This document shows, piece after piece, positions 58,544 through 64,000 of a stretch of 64,000 nt of DNA. A program made the position numbers and the translations under genes. This DNA is from Akkermansia biwaensis (GTDB lineage Bacteria > Verrucomicrobiota > Verrucomicrobiia > Verrucomicrobiales > Akkermansiaceae): contig NZ_AP025943.1 in assembly GCF_026072915.1 (NCBI RefSeq), positions 868,001-932,000 of the forward strand, read 5' to 3'. Positions within the stretch are counted from its first letter, which is position 1; every line of letters starts with the position of its first letter. The notes under the pieces were generated by a model. It made no database searches, was not told the origin of the DNA, and saw only the letters and a program-made list of their open reading frames with translations.

Positions 58544-59746
58544 TTATGCAGGCTTGGAGGGGGATTGCGGCGATATGGCTTGTCCTAGTTGAGCTATGGA
58601 TTCAGCTACCGCTTCTTCCTGTGGACGGTAATAGCCTCGTTCGATGTCCTCCGAATCATGACCAACAATATAACGGGCCATATCCGGAGACACACCCATG
58701 GAGCGCAGCATGGTAACGGCAGTGGCTCTTAAACTATGGAAACTTTTTTCCGCAAGGGTTCTTCTGTTTCCTAGGGTTTTCCGATCGTGCCGGACAATCA
58801 ATCCATGTTTGCGTAACAGCTCAGTGAAGTCCCATGAGAGCTTGCTTGAGTTGCCTGCTTGTGAGTGGCGCATGGCCGCCAGAGGGAAGACGTAATCATT
58901 GATTTTTTTCTCGTGCCGTCTCTGTAGAATTTCTTTCAATTGCTCAATAACAGGCTTGTTCATTCTTCTCTTTGTCTTTTCCGAGGTCATGGAGATTCGC
59001 CCTCCTTCCAAATCGATTTGCTCCCATTTCAGCTTGGCGATATCACCCAAACGTTGCCCTCCCGTATACAGGCAGACCTGTATCATATCGGGCCATTCAT
59101 TCGGAAAGTCGGAAATCATTTTTTGTACTTCCTCTACGGAAAAGGCATCTCGTTCCTGCCTGTCATTCCGAGAGCTTTTGGAAGGAATGACTCCTTTGAA
59201 AGGATTGACTGTAATGATCCTTTTGCTGACGGCGCTATTGAAGGCACACGTCAAGGATTCAAGATACCTCTTTACTGTTCCGCTGGATACACGCTCCAAT
59301 TCTTTTACCATGAATTCTTCTGCATGATGAGGAGTAACGGCATCCAGAGGAAGGGTTTTGCGGTCATCCAGATAGCACAAGAATTGTCGGACAGCTTTTC
59401 CATCACGGTCAACAGCCCCTTTTTCCGTACGGGACTTCATCCAGTCTTTCAAAAAATCATCCACTCCCTGCATATGGGCTTTGCCTTTGAGCAGAGCCTT
59501 TGCCTTGGAAGATCCGGCTACGGCATGGACGATTTCGGTGTTTGCCTTTTCTCCTTTGGCTGCCTTCTCCAATTCATTGGCGATAATTTGTGCATTCAGC
59601 TTGAGCTCGGCCTCCATTTTGACTTTTGTCTTCCCGGGGAGAATCGCCGAAGGGGAGACCTCTATTTTGGTCGTTTTGATGACTCTTTTGCCGTTGACGT
59701 AATAGGAGGCGAACCATGTATTGTTCCGTTTTTTCAATCCAGCCAT
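58544..59746 (-). CDS. Tyrosine recombinase (island integrase)
   Basis: A 400-aa integrase. The N-terminal arm-binding part starts MAGLKKRNNTWFASYYVNGK; the core-binding domain spans about 95-185. Catalytic residues are visible: Arg in CLYTGGQRLGDIAKLKW, Lys in SEKTKRR, the H-x-x-R box SFHSLRATAVTML, His in YIVGHDSEDIERG, and the nucleophile Tyr in GYYRPQEE. The start at 59746 (MAGLK) gives the usual N-terminus; upstream in-frame ATGs would run into the inverted-repeat region. It lies 170 bp from tRNA-Ser and should integrate the island at the tRNA 3' end. Confidence 0.95.
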   Translation of the reverse strand: MAGLKKRNNTWFASYYVNGKRVIKTTKIEVSPSAILPGKTKVKMEAELKLNAQIIANELEKAAKGEKANTEIVHAVAGSSKAKALLKGKAHMQGVDDFLKDWMKSRTEKGAVDRDGKAVRQFLCYLDDRKTLPLDAVTPHHAEEFMVKELERVSSGTVKRYLESLTCAFNSAVSKRIITVNPFKGVIPSKSSRNDRQERDAFSVEEVQKMISDFPNEWPDMIQVCLYTGGQRLGDIAKLKWEQIDLEGGRISMTSEKTKRRMNKPVIEQLKEILQRRHEKKINDYVFPLAAMRHSQAGNSSKLSWDFTELLRKHGLIVRHDRKTLGNRRTLAEKSFHSLRATAVTMLRSMGVSPDMARYIVGHDSEDIERGYYRPQEEAVAESIAQLGQAISPQSPSKPA

Positions 59747-59775
59747 AGTCTTAAAAATCAGTTGAAAGTTGCGAT

Positions 59776-59824
59776 GGGGTACATTAGGGTACATATCGAA
59801 AAAGTGTACCCTAATATGTACCCC
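59776..59824. repeat. Inverted repeat / arm-site region upstream of the integrase
   Basis: GGGGTACATTAGGGTACA (59776-59793) and TGTACCCTAATATGTACCCC (59805-59824) form an inverted repeat with a 2-base insertion in one arm. The right arm matches 29789-29808. It probably serves as integrase arm sites and may control the integrase promoter. Confidence 0.6.
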
Positions 59825-59865
59825 TTTTTCATGCAATCGGGTCGAATACCGTACAATCACGATAT

Positions 59866-59901
59866 GAAAAAACCTTGCAAAATCAAGGACTTTGCAAGGT
59901 T
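59866..59901 (-). terminator. tRNA-Ser terminator supplied by the island
   Basis: An 11-bp stem AACCTTGCAAA/TTTGCAAGGTT, followed on the minus strand by TTTTTT. It lies just inside the island, downstream of tRNA-Ser, and would stop tRNA transcripts before the integrase gene. Confidence 0.8.
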
Positions 59902-59915
59902 ACGAAAAGAATAAA

Positions 59916-59935
59916 ATGGCGGACAGGGAGGGATT
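59916..59935. repeat. attR: 20-bp repeat within tRNA-Ser 3' end
   Basis: Identical to 29735-29754. It covers the CCA, acceptor 3' strand and part of the T-stem, so integration keeps the tRNA gene whole. Confidence 0.85.
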
Positions 59936-60006
59936 CGAACCCTCGGTACTGTTGCCAGTACACACACTTTCCAGGCGTGCTCATTCGACCACTCTGACAC
60001 CTGCCC
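59917..60006 (-). tRNA. tRNA-Ser(GGA)
   Basis: A 90-nt type II tRNA with encoded CCA. Acceptor stem GGGCAGG/CCTGTCC, anticodon loop CTGGAAA (anticodon GGA), a long variable arm (TACTG...CAGTA) and the T-arm GAGGG-TTCGAAT-CCCTC. It is intact and serves as the island's integration site. Confidence 0.95.
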
Positions 60007-60216
60007 GTTGATAGATTGTGTTAGATAGGAAAGCGGGAGCAATTTAACGGTAGAAGAGAGGGTTGGCAATCTTTTTTTCACTTGGGAGGCGTTTTCCTGT
60101 TTTCCTCCAACTCTTCCCGCGTTTCCGTCTGTTATCGGAAAAGGATGAAAGCGCATAGGTATCCAGGGAATTCTGACAATGAGATGGTGAGATCCCCCCA
60201 TGCATACCATATAAAA
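60007..60216. other. Intergenic region right of tRNA-Ser
   Basis: Core-like DNA. It should contain the tRNA promoter (minus strand). No gene seen. Confidence 0.3.
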
Positions 60217-60245
60217 ACAGGCTTCTGTTATTTACAGAAGCCTGT
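60217..60245 (-). terminator. Intrinsic terminator downstream of the GH20 gene
   Basis: A perfect 12-bp stem ACAGGCTTCTGT/ACAGAAGCCTGT, followed on the minus strand by TTTTTATA. It lies about 120 bases past the GH20 stop codon. Confidence 0.85.
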
Positions 60246-60363
60246 CATTGAACAAGGTCGAGTCCTTCGTGCCCGATGCCTTCTTCTTTAGAAGGGCAAA
60301 GAACGTTCTTCTTATTTTTTCGGCGTTTACATCTTTCAGGAAGGGACTCTTGCCGTTTAGTCC

Positions 60364-61845
60364 TTATTTCTTTTCCGGACGTTCAAGGCTGATGCCCCAT
60401 TTTTCCTGCATGAATTTTTTGTGGAATTCCAGTTTGTCCTTGAAGCGGTCCAGGTTTTTCACCTCCTTGGGGGACCACGCGGTTTCCACCAGAGCGAGGG
60501 CGCGCGGGTAAGCCTGGTAGAAGACGCGTTCAATGTTCGGCAGGCGTTCCGCCCACAGGCAGCAGTCTACGCCGCGCACGCGTTCCATTTCTTTGGCAGA
60601 GAGGCCGTGGCCCGGTTCCAGGGAGTACACGTTTTCCAGCTTGTTGACGGGCATCCAGCCCGTGTCCGGCTGGCCTGAGGGCCAATCGCCGGGAAGCTGG
60701 GGATAGTCAAAGTAGCATTTGCCGTTGGGCGCGCAGATGACGTCCACCTTGTCTCCCGTGGTATTGGCTACCGTTTTAGGCGTGTGGCCGCCTCTCCACG
60801 TGGTGACGATCACTCCGTCCGGATATTTGCCCATGGGTTCATACCAGAAGACGGCCGTTTTCCCGCGGCTTTTCAGCATTTTGGCGCACCGGGTGAAGAA
60901 TTCCACCATTTCCTTTTGAGCGGCGGCTTTCTTGTTTTCATCCCGGATGCCGGCTTTTTCGCGGAAGTCGGCGCATTTGGGGCACTTCATCCAGTTGTCT
61001 TCCGGGGCTTCATCCCCGCCCAGATGCACATATTGGGACGGGAAGATGTCCTTGAGTTCATTGAAGACGGCGTTGTAGAATTTCCAGACATCCGGATTGC
61101 CGGGGCATACCAGGGTGTAGGAGATGCCCGCATTCGTACGCACTTCCAGCTTGGGGTTCGGGAAGCAGAGGAATTCCGGATAGGCGGTGCAGAGGGCCTG
61201 ATTGTGGCCGGGCACGTCTATTTCCGGGATGATTTCAATGTTCCGGGCGGCGGCATATTTCACCAGCTCCTTGAGCTGTTCTTTAGTGTACATGCCTTCG
61301 TGGGGTGTTTTGTTGCCAAAGGTTTCCTTACGCTTGGAGGCCACGGTTTCCAGCTTGGGGTACCCGGGCACCGGGAGGCGCCAGCCCTGGTCATCCGTGA
61401 GGTGGAAGTGGAGCTTGTTGAATTTGTAAAAGGACATCACATCAATGAATTTTTTGACATCCTCCACCGGCACAAAGTGGCGGGCGGTGTCCATCATCAT
61501 GCTGCGCCATCCAAACCGGGGCTTGTCTTCGATGACGCCGCAGGGGATGCCGCCGTCCTTGTATTGTGCCTGGAGCTGTTCCAGCGTGTTTTTGGCATAG
61601 AAGAGGCCGGCGCGGTCACCCGCCTGAATTTCCACGCCCTGCGGCTTGATCGTGATCTTGTATCCTTCCGGCCCCAGGGATTTGTCAGCCGCCTGTTTGA
61701 GGATTTTAGGAGAGGAACACACGCCGGCGGAGGTGTTGACTTTGGCCGGTTCCGGGATGATTTGATAGGGACGGGATTCCACGTCGTCCGCGGCAAAGAT
61801 GCCGCCGCTCATCATTAACAGAAGAGGTAATATACGCCATTTCAT
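60364..61845 (-). CDS. Secreted GH20 beta-N-acetylhexosaminidase
   Basis: A 493-aa exported enzyme that releases terminal GlcNAc/GalNAc from mucin glycans. A signal peptide (1-19, LPLLLMMSGGIFA) is followed by the GH20b domain (about 22-115) and the catalytic barrel. LHFHLTDDQGWRLPVPGYP and the acid pair in VHLGGDEAPEDNW (the Asp-Glu of substrate-assisted catalysis) are clear, as is CLWAERLPNIERVFYQAYPR near the end. The start at 61845 gives the signal peptide; an in-frame ATG at 61986 would overlap the divergent ruvB gene. Confidence 0.95.
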   Translation of the reverse strand: MKWRILPLLLMMSGGIFAADDVESRPYQIIPEPAKVNTSAGVCSSPKILKQAADKSLGPEGYKITIKPQGVEIQAGDRAGLFYAKNTLEQLQAQYKDGGIPCGVIEDKPRFGWRSMMMDTARHFVPVEDVKKFIDVMSFYKFNKLHFHLTDDQGWRLPVPGYPKLETVASKRKETFGNKTPHEGMYTKEQLKELVKYAAARNIEIIPEIDVPGHNQALCTAYPEFLCFPNPKLEVRTNAGISYTLVCPGNPDVWKFYNAVFNELKDIFPSQYVHLGGDEAPEDNWMKCPKCADFREKAGIRDENKKAAAQKEMVEFFTRCAKMLKSRGKTAVFWYEPMGKYPDGVIVTTWRGGHTPKTVANTTGDKVDVICAPNGKCYFDYPQLPGDWPSGQPDTGWMPVNKLENVYSLEPGHGLSAKEMERVRGVDCCLWAERLPNIERVFYQAYPRALALVETAWSPKEVKNLDRFKDKLEFHKKFMQEKWGISLERPEKK

Positions 61846-61984
61846 TGCCCATGATTCTGACGGAACAGCATTCCCGCCGCAATCAAAAAAGGCCAGCCGC
61901 CTCCGGCATGTCCCGGAAAAGGGGCTTCTCGCGTACACTTCCATCTTGACGGATGGCTGAAAGACGGGTTTGCTAGTCCTGCGC

Positions 61985-63004
61985 ATGGGAGAGTCCTTTT
62001 ACACACGCACCACGGAGACACCCCCCTCCGCTTTTGATTTATCCCTGAGACCTCCTGCTTTCAGCGAATTCCGCGGACAGGAGAAAATCAAGGAACGCCT
62101 GATGCTGATGGTGGAGGCCGCCAGACAGCGCGACGACGTGCTGGACCATATTCTGTTGAGCGGCCCTCCCGGCCTGGGGAAGACGACGCTTGCCAATATT
62201 ATCGCAAATGCCGTCGGATGCCGGATTCACACGACTTCCGGCCCCCAGATTGAGAAAGCGGGGGACCTGGCCGGCGTGCTGACCAATCTGGAGAAGGGGG
62301 ATATTTTGTTTATCGATGAGATTCACCGCCTTCATCCGGCCATTGAGGAGTATCTGTACCCGGCCATGGAGGATTTCCGGCTGGATATTATCATCGACCA
62401 GGGGCCGAACGCCCGTTCCATCCAGTTGAATCTTCCCAAGTTCACCCTGGTGGGGGCTACCACCCGCGCCGGCATGCTGACCAGCCCTCTCCGTTCCCGG
62501 TTCGGGTTGGTAAACAGGCTGGATTATTACACGCAGGAGGATTTGTGCGCCATCATCGAACGTTCCGCCGGTCTGCTGAACGTTCCCGTGGAACCGGCCG
62601 GCGCGCTCCAGATCGCCCTGCGTTCCCGCGGCACCCCCCGCGTAGCCAATTCCCTGCTGCGCTGGGTGCGGGACTTCGCGCAGGTGCGCGGCAACGGCAT
62701 CATCACGGAGCAGCTAGCTCATGACGCCCTGACCATGATCGAGATTGACGACGACGGCCTGGACGAAATGGACAAGCGTCTGCTGGAGGCCATGATTTAC
62801 AAGTTCAACGGCGGTCCCGTGGGCCTTTCCTCCCTGGCCGTGGCCGTGGGAGAAGACGCCTCCACGCTGGAAGACGTGCACGAACCCTTCCTGATCATGC
62901 AGGGCTATATCAACCGCACGCCCAGGGGGCGCGTCGCCATGCCTTCCGCCTATCTGAAGATGGGCGCCACTCCGCCCGCCAACGGCCAGGGATGGCTGTT
63001 GTAG
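61985..63004 (+). CDS. ruvB: Holliday junction branch migration ATPase RuvB
   Basis: A 339-aa AAA+ motor that, with RuvA and RuvC, processes Holliday junctions. The core has Walker [19 protein letters not shown], Walker [12 protein letters not shown], sensor [20 protein letters not shown], the arginine-finger region, and the C-terminal winged helix with [17 protein letters not shown]. The length is normal. The ATG at 61985 (MGESFYT) is preferred over 61970. It is divergent from the GH20 gene; ruvA and ruvC are not adjacent. Confidence 0.98.
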   Translation: MGESFYTRTTETPPSAFDLSLRPPAFSEFRGQEKIKERLMLMVEAARQRDDVLDHILLSGPPGLGKTTLANIIANAVGCRIHTTSGPQIEKAGDLAGVLTNLEKGDILFIDEIHRLHPAIEEYLYPAMEDFRLDIIIDQGPNARSIQLNLPKFTLVGATTRAGMLTSPLRSRFGLVNRLDYYTQEDLCAIIERSAGLLNVPVEPAGALQIALRSRGTPRVANSLLRWVRDFAQVRGNGIITEQLAHDALTMIEIDDDGLDEMDKRLLEAMIYKFNGGPVGLSSLAVAVGEDASTLEDVHEPFLIMQGYINRTPRGRVAMPSAYLKMGATPPANGQGWLL

Positions 63005-63125
63005 GACACCCCTTTACGGCATGGCAGGAGTCCTGCGTTTTGTGCTGGTCATGGGGCTTCCTTTCTTTTAGACTGTTTCCACATTAAACGTCAGGACGTT
63101 TTCTGTTCATCATACGCCTAAAGCT

Positions 63126-64000
63126 ATGGCCGCAAATTCTGAAATCGCTTTTAAAAGACTGCCCGTCAAGATCATCGGCACGGGCTCCTATGTTCCGGAA
63201 CGCCGCCTGACCAATGCGGATCTGGAAAAGATGGTGGACACTTCCCACGAATGGATCATCGAACGCACGGGCATCGTGGAACGCCGCATCGCCGCCCCTG
63301 ACGAGTACACTTCCCACATGGGTACGAAGGCCGCCCAGCGCGCGCTGGAGTCCTGCGGATTGCAGCCGGAAGACATCGACCTGATCATCGTCTCCACCAT
63401 CACACCGGATACGTTCACGCCCGCTACCTCCTGCTACATCCAGGATGCCCTGGGGGCCAAGAATGCCGCAGCCTTTGATATTTCCGCCGCCTGCTCCGGC
63501 TTCCTGTTCGCCATGAAGACGGCCGTACAGTACCTGGGCACCGGCCAGATGAAAACGGCGCTTATCATTGCCGCGGAAAAGCTTTCCACCGTCGTGAACT
63601 GGGAGGACCGCACCACCTGCGTCCTGTTCGGGGACGGAGCCGGCGCCGCCGTGCTCCAGGCCGCCACGGGGGAAGAGGGGGAAGGCTCCATCCTGGCTAC
63701 GGACATCGGCACGGACGGCTCCCTGCATGACCTCCTCCAGATTCCCGGAGGCGGCTCCCGCTGCCCCACCACGGCGGAGAACGCCCATGAACGCCTGGCC
63801 ACACTCGCCATGCGCGGGAAGGAGACCTTCCGCCAGGCGGTTCCCCGCATGAAGGATTCCGCCGCCAGTGTGATTGAACGCGCCGGCCTGACTTCCGACG
63901 AGATCAAGCTGATCATCCCGCACCAGGCGAACCTCCGCATCATCAATGCCGTGGCCCAGCGTCTCTCCATTCCGGAAGAAAAAGTGTTCATCAATATTGA
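63126..64000 (+). CDS. fabH: 3-oxoacyl-ACP synthase III (3' end cut by window)
   Basis: 291 complete codons are visible. The enzyme condenses acetyl-CoA with malonyl-ACP to start fatty acid synthesis. The active-site Cys is in DISAACSGFLFAMKTAV (about 115-131) and the catalytic His in LIIPHQANLRIINAVAQR; the last catalytic Asn lies beyond the window. Other marks are SHEWIIERTGIVERRIA and LFGDGAGAAVLQA. The start ATG at 63126 gives a short N-terminal extension before the conserved KIIGTGSYVPERRLTN. It lies 121 bp after ruvB. Confidence 0.96.
   Translation, partial: MAANSEIAFKRLPVKIIGTGSYVPERRLTNADLEKMVDTSHEWIIERTGIVERRIAAPDEYTSHMGTKAAQRALESCGLQPEDIDLIIVSTITPDTFTPATSCYIQDALGAKNAAAFDISAACSGFLFAMKTAVQYLGTGQMKTALIIAAEKLSTVVNWEDRTTCVLFGDGAGAAVLQAATGEEGEGSILATDIGTDGSLHDLLQIPGGGSRCPTTAENAHERLATLAMRGKETFRQAVPRMKDSAASVIERAGLTSDEIKLIIPHQANLRIINAVAQRLSIPEEKVFINI

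Overview
The window looks like a chromosomal segment of a mucin-degrading Verrucomicrobium, most likely Akkermansia. The reasons are the host-glycan genes (GH33 sialidase, M60-like mucin peptidase, GH20 hexosaminidase, an SGNH esterase), a PEP-CTERM protein, and high-GC core genes that resemble this lineage. The species call rests on recalled protein families, not on a search.

Left core (1-26465): outer-membrane biogenesis lipoproteins (LptE-like, BamD-like), hisI, holB, a tandem pair of Sel1/ankyrin proteins sharing an exact 188-bp block, a UDG-superfamily glycosylase, a secreted cysteine-peptidase-like protein, carB with a strong terminator, a PP2C phosphatase, a methyltransferase, glutamine-dependent NAD synthetase and a Gdx/SugE-type SMR exporter. 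A glycan region follows: sialidase, AGE/cellobiose 2-epimerase family protein, PEP-CTERM protein, a twice-frameshifted SGNH esterase, a DUF2254 membrane protein and the M60 peptidase.

Accessory region (26466-59935): GC content drops sharply. A first AT-rich block (27148-29552) carries a broken PIN gene, an unknown 213-aa gene and a DUF4917/SIR2-like gene. From 29735 to 59935 lies a 30-kb integrative island in the 3' end of tRNA-Ser(GGA). A 20-bp direct copy of the tRNA 3' end marks the left edge, and a tyrosine recombinase sits beside the intact tRNA at the right edge. The cargo is largely defence-like: two giant STAND ATPases with N-terminal nuclease-like domains (1736 and 1421 aa), an AbiE toxin-antitoxin pair, a TM/coiled-coil protein, a DUF932 module with a chain of small ORFs, a radical SAM operon and a GYF_2 membrane-protein operon. 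The right end holds a replication module (HTH, CHC2/TOPRIM primase, AAA+ ATPase) convergent with the integrase.

The most unusual locus is 42270-48455. On the minus strand it carries a regulator, a 27-codon peptide ORF whose stop overlaps the GTG of a radical SAM enzyme, a 131-aa protein overlapping that enzyme by 4 bp, and then the 1421-aa STAND nuclease. It could be a peptide-modifying (RiPP-like) module wired to an Avs-type defence ATPase. Two copies of a covarying hairpin with conserved flanks bracket the other STAND gene.

Right core (59917-64000): tRNA-Ser(GGA), GH20 beta-hexosaminidase, ruvB and the start of fabH.
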